From Numida meleagris (lineage: Eukaryota; Chordata; Aves; Galliformes; Numididae), in contig NC_034411.1 of assembly GCF_002078875.1 (NCBI RefSeq), positions 55,212,486 through 55,276,485 of the forward strand: a stretch of 64,000 nt of DNA, given 5' to 3'. Positions 13,568-26,981 of this stretch are shown piece after piece; within the stretch, counting starts at the first letter, position 1; the number at the start of each line of letters is the position of its first letter. Under the pieces are notes generated by a model that saw only the letters and a program-made list of their open reading frames with translations, ran no database searches and had not been told where the DNA came from. The translations under genes were made by a program, and so were the position numbers.

Positions 13568-15793
13568 GTGAGTATTATGTAATTTTTTGCAGTATCTCTA
13601 TACATTGTTTTTTTTAGCATGAGCTGAAGAATTTTTTTTGCCACCCTAGATTTTCCTTGTCAACATGTTCATAACTATGTTACTGGTAGTTTTACATCAT
13701 TTCTGAAAAATGATTTTGTAAAATGTTGATGGATATAGATTTTTTTTTTTGCTTGAATTTGAACTCAGACAATGTTTAACACATATCTGAATGTCACATC
13801 AGGAGAAATTCCATTGCTTTGGGCATAACTGTGAGTCTTTTACATTCTTCTTTGGTCCTGAGGTGCATTTCCTGTATTCCCCTCATGCTCATTTTCTGAT
13901 TATTTATCTCTAGAGAATATTATGGCAATTTCCACATTTCTTTTAAACTGTCAGGCTTGCTAAACCAGTTGTATTACAGGACACATTGGTATTTTAATTT
14001 TTTATTTCTGAGAGACAGAAATAAGTGGGACTTGCTTGGTTAGTTTGAACTAATTGGCAGTGTTCCCATGTTAATGAATTGTTGTAATTTTTTTCTAAAG
14101 AACAAAACATTTGCACTAAAAGTATCTTTCAAAAGGCACTGCAAAAAGAAATAATCATTACTCTGCCTTACATTCTGCCAAGTGGTTAGTGTAAAATTCC
14201 TTTCACCTTAAGTGACCTCACAATTTTCATAGTACTATCACTAAGGAAGCCTTAACCACTGAGCTGAAGTGGGCATTGTTAGAGCACCCCTTGCTGGGCA
14301 TGATCGTGTAAGCTTCCAGTTCTGCACTGATTCTGTGTGGAGCTCTCTAATGTATTTTAATGTAGTTCTATTCTATTTTATCGTTCAAATTTCTGTAGTC
14401 AACATCACCTGTAATTACTGCAGTATCTTTTCTAATGCTAGGAGAAGAGTTATGACAGAAGGTGGTCATTGCTTAAATCCTTATATTTAAGTTCATAATT
14501 ACTGAATGCACATTTTGATAAATTTCTTGTATGCTGACAGCTATGGTGATATTACTTCTTTGATGCCAACCAGCTCACAAATTACCACATAAAATTTTCA
14601 GTGGTAAAAGCGTTTTCATATTTTCCCATTCATAAGTGATTCATCAGTGAAATGCGAGTATGAAAACATAAATGACATTAGCTATATTATTACACACATA
14701 ACTCATAGGTGATCATACTGAAAACAGAAATACAAATATGGAAAACACTGCAATTCAGCACTCTTCAGTCTTAAATGCATGCGTAGGTAATACAAAAAAG
14801 TTATGCAAATCTCTATCTGCATAATAACTTTACTGTGTTTAATACCCAATAACTTTCTATCACTCCCTAACAATCCCTGTTTCTTATTTTTTTATTTATG
14901 ATTTTGTAAAGGTGAGAATTCTGTATAGGGTAATAGTGCCCTTTGTATAAAGAAGTCATGTTTATGATCTTCACTTACGATGAGGGAAGTGAGCAATTCC
15001 CCTCTTCTTTCAGTTCACTTCTTTTCAGTCATTTCTGGCTCTGAATTTGTCAGAACAGATTTTTGTTCGTGGAGCATGGGAAATAAATAAGAAATTATAT
15101 TTTATATTTCCACATTCAGAGTAGAAAGCAAGCTTCTGGTAATATATTCTATGTAGTGCGCATGGTGCTGGGCACTGTTTGCACTTTCATCCTGAAAAGT
15201 ATTGATGTCCTGTTTTTTACTGACAAATGGCTTTGTTATGTGAGGTGGAATATACACTAGTTTTTTTTGCAGATATTTATAAAATAGTTTATGCAAATGT
15301 GTATTTCCAAAGAAACAAGAGAAATGTGAAGTAATCAAAGCAAAACTTTGCAATGACATTTTTGCACTGAACTTTTCCTTCTGCTAAAACCGTAGCACTG
15401 CTGAAGTATTTATTTGAACACATATGCTTCGTGCGTACTCAGAGTGGGATCTGAAGGTGGTGTAACAATTCTGAGAAAGTGAATGTATGAAGTGTTTTTT
15501 TTTCTTTTGCTTCACAAGTAAATTGCTTATAAAACTAACAGCTGCTGTTTTGAAGCTAATCTTAGTGAATTGAATGTTCTTAACCATTTCTACAATCCCA
15601 CAGTCCTTTATCTTGCCTCTCCTGCTGCTTTCCCACCACCCCTGATCCCATTAGCAAAACTTGAGACAGCCTCAGCTTTTACCAAAGTGCAGCTTTGGTT
15701 TCAGCTGCTTTTCTGCAAGAGGAAGTGAATGTTGTGCTTTTTTCTCTGTGGCATGGTTGTGATAAAGCTGTGGTGCTCTTATCTCTCTTTTAG
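13568..15793 (+). other. AHI1 intron
   Basis: Intron between the linker exon and the SH3 exon, ending in the pyrimidine-rich acceptor atctctcttttag. It is AT-rich with several T runs. No repeat or additional exon was recognised. Confidence 0.7.
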
Positions 15794-15956
15794 GTAGTGG
15801 CTCTTTATGACTACACAGCGCATCGATCAGATGAGCTAACCATCCATCGCAGTGACATTATCCAAGTGTTGTACAAAGATAATGATAACTGGTGGTTTGG
15901 CAGCCTAGCAAATGGACAGCAAGGCTATTTTCCAGCTAATTATGTGGCTGGTGAAA
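15794..15956 (+). CDS. AHI1: AHI1 exon encoding the SH3 domain
   Basis: This is a 163-nt exon (54 codons plus one base) with the acceptor ctcttttag and the donor GTAAGT. It encodes nearly a complete SH3 domain. Hallmarks are the ALYDY motif at residues 3-7, acidic RT-loop residues with DELTI, the tryptophan pair NWW near residues 32-34 that forms the ligand pocket, and GYFPANYV near the end, which holds the conserved proline and tyrosine of the proline-peptide groove. The domain resembles human AHI1 SH3 very closely ([20 protein letters not shown]), more than other SH3 families. AHI1 SH3 is thought to bind proline-rich partners. All ligand-contact residues I can check are intact, and the tyrosine of PANY gives a canonical SH3 signature. 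Confidence 0.96.
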
Positions 15957-17408
15957 GTAAGTTTACTGCTGTCTTCCTGGTATACTGATGTGGGTTTAAC
16001 TGATGGTCCAAGATTTTACCATGCTGTACTGCTTATTATTGTGAAAATGTGAATTTATGTAGCACACAGGTGGCGTAACGGTGATTTATTGTGATGCAGA
16101 AATTGTATAAAGTAAGCTAGCCACATAGCAAGTTGACATATCTGACTTTAGAATATATTGGCACTTGGTTAAACATTCCTGCTTATATAGTACTGACTTG
16201 ATTATCAGTAAACTGGATTGATTCCTCATCCCTTCTTACATATAACCACCTGGTTCATGCCCTACCTTGGCAACATTTTAGAACATATTTTAGCATTTCA
16301 CTGGCATCTTAGGCTTTTTAGGCAACATCTGTTAGGTCTAATTGATCGCGTCTTGTAAAAACTCTTGTTTTCCCCCACCCCCCCAACTCTTATGGAGAAT
16401 GCTCAGTTTCCAAACAGATGAATTCCATTATGAAGTTTTAAAAGAACAGTGATGGCTAAATCTCACATCTGAACACCGAACTTGCTACCAGGCTCTTGTC
16501 ATTAAAGTGGTTAGGATTAAAATAATACAACTAAAACTGAATGTAACTGAACAAATAATATAGGAAGCATCCTAATGAGTCAGCTGATGTAAAGGTGTTC
16601 AGTGTCCTGTCAGTTATTAGTAATCAGTTTACGAATATAGTGTGTGATTACATGCTACAGGAAGTACATTTGCTTTCCTAAACTATCAAGCTATCAGTTA
16701 TTCTGGTGTTTAGAAATCTTTTAACCCAACATTTCTCAAGATGTTCTCCCCCATTTTCTAGTTCCTCCCTCCATCTTCTGAGTGAACTCTATTATCTATG
16801 CCTCTTCCTTAAAAAACTTGGACATACTACTGTGCTAACTAGATGATGCTACTTAAAATTAGCTGAACTGCCGTCCTTCCCCTTTGTCCTCCCCTCACAC
16901 ATCCTGTGCATTTTCTCCTTCCTCTCTTTCTTGCAAACTGAGCCAGGGAGCAGTCTCTGGGATGAGTCTTCCGGTAATAGCCTGTTGTACTCAAGAAAGT
17001 TTACAAATATATACATTTTTGTGTAGTTTGCTTACTTAAAGGGAAGGAATCCTAAAATTTATTTTAGTTGGTGACCAAATTGTCACTGAATCAAAAGAAA
17101 TGCACATGATGTATTTGTTAAGCATTAGTTTTATTGCTGTCAGTATAGACTTTGTTCTTAGTCATGTAAATTATTGTTTTCATTTTATATTAATACCTAT
17201 AAATTTAAATCTAAGCATACTAATATAAACAAAAGTGAATGGGCAAATTCAGTTACCTTACAAAGTTTAGCTTCAAAGTTTTTTGACCAGTTTTAGTTCA
17301 CGTACCATTATTGGCTGGACAATAATGTCACAGTTGTTCACTTCAAGTAGATACTTCTCTTGTTATTTCATGGTGCTCACAATGGTGAATTATGATTTCT
17401 GTTTTCAG
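15957..17408 (+). other. AHI1 intron
   Basis: Intron of about 1.45 kb with a GTAAGT donor and a tgttttcag acceptor. It holds a C run near 16374-16384 and a pyrimidine-rich stretch near 16,870-16,930. No repeat was recognised. Confidence 0.75.
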
Positions 17409-17509
17409 AAGAATATGAAGAACAGCCTTCAGGACTAGTATCAGACTGTGCTCCTCTTCTACCCAAAGGACCTAAAGCAGCAGAGGAAAGTTCTCCAACA
17501 CCCCATAAG
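17409..17509 (+). CDS. AHI1: AHI1 exon, start of the C-terminal tail
   Basis: A 101-nt exon whose first two bases complete a lysine codon with the last base of the SH3 exon. It then reads 33 codons beginning EYEEQPSGLVSDCAPLLP and ending EESSPTPHK, and leaves in phase 0 at GTATTA. The segment is acidic, proline- and serine-rich and predicted disordered. The corresponding human segment, as I recall it, also begins right after the SH3 domain and ends SPAPQK, so exon boundary and position agree. The donor is weaker than the others. The proline-rich piece LLPKGP could be a ligand for SH3 domains, which is speculation. Confidence 0.88.
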
Positions 17510-19700
17510 GTATTAATTTTAGAAGAAAAGATTTTTTCTGCAGTAGTGACAAGGTCTGTCCTTTGTATGCCAGGTGAACTGTATTAATTTTCCTTCCTTT
17601 TTACAAAAATTGTGACATGTCAACCTCATTCCAGGACAGCGGATGGATTTCTTTTTTCAGCAGATATCTAACATTCATTTATTGTGGGGATCTGTTTTGT
17701 CACGTGGCAATTAAATACTCTACCTTACTCTTGCATCATTATAATGAGCACCTGATCTACCTTTGACTCCAAGGTTGACAGAAGTATCTAACAGCTACTT
17801 AGCAGAGGTAACTGTTCAAGGAACAACATGGGTTTGTCAAAACCTGACATATTTTCTGGCATTTGCTTGTCCTTCCTGTAGTATTCATTGCTCTCAGTTT
17901 TTGATTCTTCAAACTTCTTGCTATGAGATTTCCATATCTATCAGGTCACTTTGAGAAGGAAAAGAAAAATGCTGTGCTGTTTTCTCTCAAGAGTTTTTTC
18001 ATCTGTTTAATACTTTCCTACTTAAGATGGGTAATGTGATCATAAAGCCTCATTACCAGACCATGCGATACCCTGCATGCAAACCTACTTACTTGTCAAT
18101 GGACGTTTCTGTTTAAAAGCTGCTGATGGTCCTCTGATGTGAATGACTGCTCCCATCCTGTACGTTGCTCAGGAGGATACACTGCAGCAACACTATAGTT
18201 TGAACGAACAAAGGAAATAAATACCAAGAAACCTTTAACAGAACAGTATAAGGCTTTTTCTGACTCCACCCCTTTTTCTCAGTTCCAGGTATGATTGTTT
18301 TCTGCGATAATATGTAAGATACTATTTAGTACTTCCAGAGTTTGTCTCTTTGGTTAGCAATTTTTATCCCTAAAGGATGTTCTAAGTAATTAAATAAGAG
18401 TATTTACTAGTAGTTAAGACTTTTGTCTTGACCAGATCTAACATCACTCCCATAGTAAACAGCTTTTGAGTTGCAGTTGCGTATAGCATTTTGTTTACAT
18501 ATCACAGACTTTACTGTATGCAGAAATATTCCTATTTTTTTTTATTTTAATTAATAGCCAGAATGTAGTCATAACAGCAGCTAGAAGTTAGAGAAAATGT
18601 ATGTAAAGGGAAAAAATATAAGATGTTAAGTTTGTTTGTTTTTTTAATCTTTAGATAGTTACTGCTATATGCAAAGCTTGCCAAAGGATTCTCATTTCAG
18701 GAGCCTGAAATCAGAAACTTTATGTAATGCTCCCCTTCTGTGAAGTAGGGATGTCTTACACCAGAGGATAGTTTGTTAGCAACGTGATAGAAATGAGCTC
18801 AATAACTGCTAGAATGTAAGAATTATGTTTTATTCCAATATGTTTGTAGTTTTCTTAAGTATTCTTCCTGCAGCTACTCATTTAGTCAAATGCTACCAAT
18901 ATCACTGATTTTAAAAGGACTTCTGTTCAGATGCCCCAAAGGTGACTTGACTTCCCCATATGTTTCTCTAAAATTGAGTTTAATATTTTGTCTTATTTGC
19001 AGGACTCAACCTATGCAGAGTGTCTTGGTTACTTTTTTCTTTTATCAGATGATTTATCTTTGCTACATAACGTGTGTTGTAATGTTAAATGTTAAAACAC
19101 TCATAGCCACTTCTATTAACCTATTCTGTGCAACTTTTGTTCTTCTGTATGTGATAGGGAGGTAGCATTCAATAAATTATTTAGTGCAGATTACTCACTT
19201 GGCAGTCTTGTTGAAGCCAACCGTCTTGTTGAAGCCAGCTGCTGTAAATTGAATTAGTGAGTGTTATGTTTCTAACTATACTTTAAAAATGAAATTAATC
19301 ACTACACCAAGTAGTAATAATTAATCCGAAGTATCTGTTACTGCTTCATAGCTGAAAAATTCATAGCCAAACCATTGTCCCATAAAGGCAAGGGTGCATT
19401 AATTCCAGATATGTGCTGTCCTCTAAATGCAGAGTGGAACAAATTTAAGAAAAATAACTACATTACTGTGAAGCATGAAGATTTCATATGTCTGGTATCT
19501 GCATTACCAGAGGCAAGAAGGGTATTGAAGAGGGACTATGTTGCTATACTCACTTTGTTTCACACATATCAGATTAGAAAAAAAATGGAGAAGAGCTGAG
19601 TTACACTGTTGTTAAAGACTTGATAATCTTTATCCTATTTTTTTTTGTTTTAGTTTAGTAGAAATCTAGTTTGTTTGTTAGTTTAAAATAACTGTTAAGC

Positions 19701-19763
19701 ATACTAACCAATGTTAATTGGTTACTAACCAATACTAACCAGTACTAACCAATACAACCAGTA
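19701..19763. repeat. Degenerate ACTAACCAAT tandem repeat with hairpin
   Basis: About five imperfect copies of a 10-bp unit ACTAACCA(A/G)T. The first copy is followed by its own inverted form: TAACCAAT at 19705-19712, a 4-base loop, and ATTGGTTA at 19717-19724. This is a perfect 8-bp stem. Each AACCAAT unit also contains a CCAAT pentamer. Confidence 0.85.
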
Positions 19764-22400
19764 TTTATTATTCAACTTCATGAAAAATGTTTGATTAGTC
19801 TTAGATTTTGTCAAATGTCTGTAGTTGACATACTGTTCTTACAGTAGCTTTTGTAATACTAGTAAGGCTTCTAGTAACACTCAATTTTAGTAATATTTCA
19901 TTGGGATTTTCTTTATTCTGTTCTGTTGGTGCTTCAAATTAAATTGTCCACATCTTTAATTATTAGTTTGAGTTTTCTAATGAAGCGTATGTAATACGTA
20001 CAGATATTCAAATGGTATAATGCAATAGTTTTCAAAAATAGTCCATAACCAGGAGTATATGTTGTGACACTGAACAGTGCCACAAAAGAGAAAAGTGCTA
20101 GAAAAAAATGGTATAGGAGGGTTTGCTTAACAATATTAAACAATGAGCAGTGAAGAAGAGAGTAAATAAAAGAATGCATGGTGTAGGGAGGTGCACTGGA
20201 TGCACCCTCCTTCCTCCTCCCTTTTGTTAAACAAGATCTGGGAGAATTAAGCCATGATGGCATGTACATAGTGTTGTGGAAGGAAATTTTTGTTTATGTT
20301 CAGTTAATCTGGTGAATTAGCTGCTACAGGAAACTATTAAAACTTAGACATTCACTCATTATTTTCTTTTTTAATAACAAAGCTTAGGCTGAGGTAATGA
20401 CTAAGATTCCAAAAGCATCTAAATGACTGAGAAACACAAATCTAGCTGATTTTTTTTCAAGTTACGCAAGTATTTACCATACTGGCGTGTACATTGTATA
20501 ACTCACCAAAAAGATAGTGAGTTGAAGTTACAGCAAATGAGTCAAATCTCTGTGGGAAGCATGAGATGACTCGAAGTGTAATTGTTTTACAAAAGCTGCT
20601 GAAGCAAATTGTCAATGAGCTGTTTGTCATAGTGAAGTTCTATAGTGCTTTGGCTTTAGGCAATAGCAGATACTTCTGAGACAAAACTGCTAAGAGGACC
20701 ACTGAGGGGGCTGATCAGTTATGGCAGTTCCTGTGTTGCAGCAGTGACACAGCAACTTCTCTTCCCATTCCTTTCATTTTTTCATTAACAGAGCTGAAAA
20801 GAAATGCCAGTTTCTTCTACATTAGAAATATGAAAAATCATTGTTTTGTAATAGCCTGTGATTTTTCCTTTGACAGAAAAAAAAAAAAAGCATGTTTTCT
20901 CTGGAAAAAAAAATGGAATAATTAAGTTGTTGCTTAAGTTGTTACCACAGACTAGAAAATATAAGTAAATGGTTTTTGTTGTGCTTCTTTTTTGCTTTCC
21001 TGGTTAATTATATCCAGGTCTGATGTGCCTCTTGTTCTTCATGTATTTTTTGAGGAATGCTTAAATATTTAACTCTGTTAAGACTGCAGAAATAAAAAGA
21101 ACACCTAAAAAGTAAATAAAGAATACTGTAGTTTGAATCACTGAGAATAGCAGGCAGTCTTTTTAAAAATAGTTTTCCAACTGCAGGTATTATAACCACA
21201 TAACTATCTAGCAAATTATCAGAATTTGCAATGAGTGAATAAAATGCAGTCGTTAACATTAGAAGAGTATGCAATACTTAGGATTCAACATTAATCTTTG
21301 CAAATACAGACCATTTTCTTGTAGTTCAAAGAGCTTTCAAAATTATTTCTACCATCAGCTTTGCATTCATAATATAATAATTTTATGCAAACCTTGTTTT
21401 CCTGCGCTATGAGTTACTTAACTTCTGAGCCACAAAATTAGGTCATAATCATCTTTAATTACAACATACATTTAAACTGCCAATAGAGACTTCGTGGAGT
21501 AAAGTTCTCACTGTGCTGTTGAAGAATCCTGAGAAATGGAAACAGAGCTATCATCTGGCTGTTCCAGTATGTCTACTGTTTTCGGGTTCCTTAAGGTGAA
21601 AGCAGAAAAGACAGGAGTTCAGATAGGTTTCTGTTAGAAATGAGAATTTGGGTTTTGCAAAATTTTAGCAAGTCTGTGATACTTCATTTTTTGGCCAGAA
21701 ATGTTCTACTGTCTAAAAATCTTGTGAATATGTTTTATTACTTAGGTTGTCCTACTACGTATTCTTTAAACTGAATCCAAAAGGATTCTGAATGTTAAGC
21801 ATTTCAGTTCTAGGTTATGTGTTAATAATAGGGTGGAGTGATGAAAATAAACAAATCAGTAATTTAAAATATCCATACAAACTGTAAGAAAGTATTTTTC
21901 CTAGTATATGTACCTTGGAAAAATGAAGTCAAGGTATAAAGTAATGTTCATATGCATGAAAAGAAATGGTTTACTTCCTAGAACTACACTGTTATTGCAT
22001 GGTTTGGATAATCTGACTAGAGATGATCAAAATTTGACTCCATGTATATTTAAACAAGGTTTGGGATTATCACTGTGTTCACATAAATAATTCATGTTCT
22101 CACTCTTTTTTTTTTCCCTGGAGCAGGTTATTAGGCTTAGCCTCGCATCTGTAGAAGTAACCTGCCAACCTATTGAGGCTTGTCCTCTGGGCTTAAGCTC
22201 TTTCAGTGTGGTTGGATGTTTTTGTGGATTCAAAATTTATTAATTATATTTAAAAATTAAAAAGCATAGAAAGCTTACTCAACAGTATTTCCAAAAGTAC
22301 ACTAGCTAGAGATTTTGCTAGTAGTTTAATCAAAACAACTTCATGTTATAATTTGTTCTGTTTCTATATTCTTCTAATCACAATTGTGTCTTTCTTCCAG

Positions 22401-22448
22401 TTACTGGAAAATACTTCAGTGACTGATTATCTGCTAGGAAAAGAATGA
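22401..22448 (+). other. Candidate alternative AHI1 terminal exon
   Basis: A strong acceptor (tctttcttccag, with a branch-site-like ttctaatc about 30 nt upstream) is followed by 15 open codons (LLENTSVTDYLLGKE) and a TGA. Entry in phase 0 matches the exon ending at 17509, so splicing here would give a shorter jouberin tail. No close downstream AATAAA is present; the nearest I saw is near 23,034. It may simply be a decoy acceptor. Confidence 0.25.
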
Positions 22449-25400
22449 GGAAAAACTGAGAATTTCTGAGAGGGAAACATTACAAAAAAATTGACATGAT
22501 AAAACTTTCACAATGAATAGTGCTGAAGACTTTAAACACTTTCAACACACAGAGGTGTGTTTATTTTGAAGGTTCAGAGAAGTTGCAGATGCACAAAAAT
22601 GGGATATTAAATTTGGTTAAAAAAGTGAAGCTTGAAACTGGGCTTTGTTCTTACCTCATATGTTTACAGATCTCATCTTCTAATGTCAGTGGCACCTTCT
22701 GAGCTGAAAGCGTGCTTTTCTAGAATCATTCTGCAAAGTTGCTGTGTGTTCTTCCACAGCAGCCATTGAACAGGCACTGTAAAATGCATATAACTTTGTA
22801 AATCCTGGTTTTGGTATGGTAATTATTTTGATTTTTCCTGAAGAAATCTAAAGGAAATTTACAATGGTACCATCTACTAGGAATAGACTATTTCTCTTAA
22901 ACATTATCTGACCTATTTCACCTTTTAAGTTCTATAGTTTCTTATTATTAGATACTCTGTTTTCCCTATAAAAAGGAGGTCATTCCGTTCAAATTGAATT
23001 CCTCTCTATTAAGCATGTGTGGTCTTACTTCTAAAATAAAGAGCTGGTAGCTATCTCTTTTTCAGGTCCAAAACCACATCTGTGGTTCCTATAATTCCTA
23101 TCTCATAAATGTTTGTGCCTCTGTCTGTACTACTATTTAAGTCATTGAAAATACAGTTATTTGGTTCATAAGGAAACTTACTTATTGGGAAAAGCAGGTA
23201 TCACATGGTATCACATCCATAGTCATTTGATCAAAGTGATTGTTGTCTGCTTAAAGATAGAAAGAATCAAACTGAGCTGAAGCAGAACCAAAAATTCTAC
23301 TAATGGACGTTGATATTATTAAAATGGCTCTCAGGAGCAAGCTAAATTCTCTCTTCACCATTGTTTTCTCCTTGTGTCCTCATAGTCTCTTTCTGAACAG
23401 GATTGAACCATTTTTATTCAAATTTAAATGCAAAGCTTTAACCACAGGTAAGTTCCCAGAGGCCAAGACTTCAAGACTGAAAACACCTGTTCTAAACCAG
23501 AGTGCTTCAGTCTGCTGGTCTCTCCTAGCTGTGAGCAGGCCCAGGATTTTGCATTTTCAAAGACTAGATGTGGCAAAGTCACCTACTGATATGTAAACTC
23601 TACCTGTTGCTCTAGCATTCCTGGATTGGGAATTTCAAATAGTTAGTTCAGGAGAAGTAAGGTCAATATAAATCTATGTAATCCCACTGGCAAAGCTTCC
23701 TATCAGTTGTTCATTTAGTGGGGAGATCTTTGGAGAGGTGCGATATAGGAGGACAGAAAATAAGGAGCGTGGTGTGGTGTCACAGCATTTCTCCTAAATT
23801 TGAGTCACTAGAGCAATTTTGACAGGAGACATCAACATAGTTCTGGGAAGGTAAAGTATGTTGGTATAAATGTTCTCATCCATGGACTGTGTAATAGAAA
23901 ATAAAATATAAACTTAATTCTAAAAGAGTTTAATGTTCTAAAGATTAGTGTCAAAAGGCAAAGACATGTTTGTTCTTGCTCTCTGTGATCCAATAAATCT
24001 TTTATTAGATGAGGTTCTGTAGAAATAGCTTTTCTGAGAGTGTTTGCTCATTCAGAGTAGACTGTAGAGCAAGCACATTTACTTGCATTGCTACAGTCCC
24101 CTAAATAGAGGAAATTATTTCAGATTGCCTGCACCACTCCATTCTGTCCATCTGCCTCTTAATCTTTCAGAGACCTCTCCAGACCATTGGTTATAGAGAC
24201 AATTCTACTCAGCTTAGAGTAAACCACTGACAAGGGCCTAGACTTAGAATGAGACCTTGTCCTAGGCATTTCCTTTAGATGCCTTCTGCTTCAGGCTTTC
24301 CTATGAAGTGTGTTCTGATGATTTGTTCCATGAGTAGCACAGGGTGTGTTTAATGCCTGACTAACTGCTGTGGATTCTGCATCAGGGATAAGGAACTGAC
24401 GTGCTTTTGTGTACTTAGCCTTAAATATATATATATTTTTGCCTTTATTTCTTCTTTTGTGGAAACACGGAGACGGTATTTAGCATCAAAGAATTGAGGC
24501 CAAATGAACTGCAAAGCATGCACATCTTCTGGAAAAGGGAAGTGAATACCTTATTGCAATATGTCTTTATGATAGTAGGCATAGTAAAGAACTTTTGGAA
24601 TGAACTGATGGTCTCCTGCCTTTCTGGTGCGCTGTATCTTTCAAAGGATGGAGAAATAGAATATAGCAACAAAACGGAGCACCACTGGTGGCACTGTACA
24701 AAATTTGTTATACTGTGTCCAGTATTTGTTCTTTTGAACAGAGAAAATCAAGACATTCATATTAATTACCTGACACATTTTCTTTTGAGCAAACACAGCC
24801 CTGGTAATTCTGTAATGTGGATGATTTTAATAGCTAACACCACATCTGTTACAGTCCTTAGTACAATGTTGTCAGTATACTGACAATAGTGGAGAGTTGG
24901 TCAGAGTTTCCTGTGAAATCTGCCCATACGTTACAAGAGATCAAGAGCTTTAGAAATGGGGGAAGAGCAGATAAGCAGTCTCATCAGTCCCTCCATGCTC
25001 TAGACTTCTGTTGCTGTTTACATCAGCATGCCCCTGGTGCACTGTCAGCATCCAAGTGTTACCACTACCTCCTTAGCTGCATACCTCTTGCATGTCCCCC
25101 TACCCTCCCTTGCCTCATTCACTGTGCTGCTTTCATCCTCTTGTAGCACCATCTTCTTGCAGCTGCCGCCACCTCACTTATTCCTTCAGATGGGAAAAAT
25201 AGATAGGGAAGAAGAGCAGTAGTGGCAGTGAGATCTGTTTCAAAAAGATCTTGTATCAGTGAGGTTACTGCCTCATTACATGCTTGAAAGTTTGTAGGAA
25301 TGAAGTAAGAAAGCTATCGTATTCAGACAGTACTCTGGAGAACTGGGAGTCTGTCCCTACATACCCTAGGAATTCTCATTAATTACCGTGCCAGCTGAAC

Positions 25401-26925
25401 ACGGCTATTCCAAGGTAGTCCAATTGCATGCTTTTCTTCCCTTGGCACCCATGCTGAAATGCTGTGCTTGAATATATAAAAGCCTACCTATGTAACGAGT
25501 AGTTTTTAAACAGATCATAGGAACCTTCGGTTAGACTGTTTAATTTAGTGGATGCTTTAATCCCATAGCTGTAAAACAAGGATAATTCTCTGTGTTTTGG
25601 TATTGAGAAGTATTTTAAAATGTAAGAGCTATCAGTCTTCTGTAGTGGCATTTAAGGGAATGCTACTGGAATGGGCTTTGGAAAGACCCATACATAATTA
25701 TAGTATTAGTAAAATATAGAAGTTCTTTTATATTCACTCAAAGAAGGACAGTAAAAAAACCCTAGTTGAACATTGTTCACACAGGAGTTTCAGGGAAAGA
25801 TTTAGCTCTGACAGCAAGCAAAGGGAATGTGTGATTGTGTTTGGCAAGGAGCTGAAGGTTACCAATGCTGTAGGAAGGATTAGTTATTTAGGAGTCATTT
25901 CCTTTACAGCAGTCCCTTGTATGTTCATATCAGTGGCATTATATTTCTTCCTTTTGTGTTTACTTTTATCATTGACCTAGTCTGAAATTTATTGCTGTAT
26001 TAACAAGGATTTTGTGTGTAAAATAGTTGTGTTTTGTTTTTTTTTTCCCCACCCCAGTGCTACATTATGCTGATTTTTTTTCTAAACTAACCCAGCAAAC
26101 TGTGTTATTTCGGCAGACTATTTCTGGTGACTAATGTTTGAACATGGTTGCTGTGGGCAGCATGCATATATGAGTTCAGTAACTCAATGGAATCTTGATC
26201 CTGTTTCTTCTAAATCATTAGTAAAATAATACCAAATTAAGAAAATAATACCAGAGAGCTGCATGTAGAAAAAAAAAGTTCAAGTGACATTCAACTGCTT
26301 GTGTCAAATAGTTGCTGGTTGTTTTTTGTTTTTTTGTTTGTTTGTTTTTCAATGAATTCAATTTTAAGAAAGTAATTGAACTCTTCCAGACCTAAAAGTG
26401 AGGTTTGGAAAATACAAATTCTGGTTTCAGTACAGTCTTTATTTGTGTGTCAGGACAATTCTAATCCAGATTCACTTTATCCAGAATTAAACTTGGACAA
26501 TAGCACTTGACAGGGAAATGCTAAGTTTTATTCTTTGAAGCTTTGAAATCAATGATGGATAAATTTAGTGCTGGAAAACAGTGTTTTCATTCTATTTTAA
26601 CATATAGAATTTTTAAAACATGCTGAATTTGTAAGAACTACTTACTTCAATATAATTTATTTTTTAAAAAATTGCTGCATAGCAGCCCATTGTTTTCTAT
26701 TTCCACTCGATGTGGAGTGACTGTGGTGTACCTTGCATATGAGGTCACACAAAATGAAATAAGCAGTTGGCAGACTAGACAGTCGAGAGCTGTCTTCTTT
26801 TTTTTTTTTTCCTCCTCTTTTTTGCTTCCAGAAAATTCTTGTTGACTTTGTGGTTACTTTTTTAGATGCTGTATTGTTGTCAGGCACTCTAGAACTGCTG
26901 AAAGATGCTCACTCATTTTTAGCTG

Positions 26926-26981
26926 TGCTTTCAGGGATGGCCGTGTCAATAACTGCTTTCAGGGATGGCCATGTCAATAAC
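26926..26981. repeat. 28-bp tandem duplication
   Basis: Two adjacent 28-bp copies, 26926-26953 and 26954-26981, starting TGCTTTCAGGGATGGCC and ending GTCAATAAC, differ at one base (G versus A). This is a recent local duplication in the AHI1 intron with no sign of function. Confidence 0.95.

Noticed and set aside
24494..24883. 129-codon open frame in the long AHI1 intron
   Set aside because: No domain, no splice context, odd composition and overlapping antisense frame; consistent with chance in AT-rich DNA.
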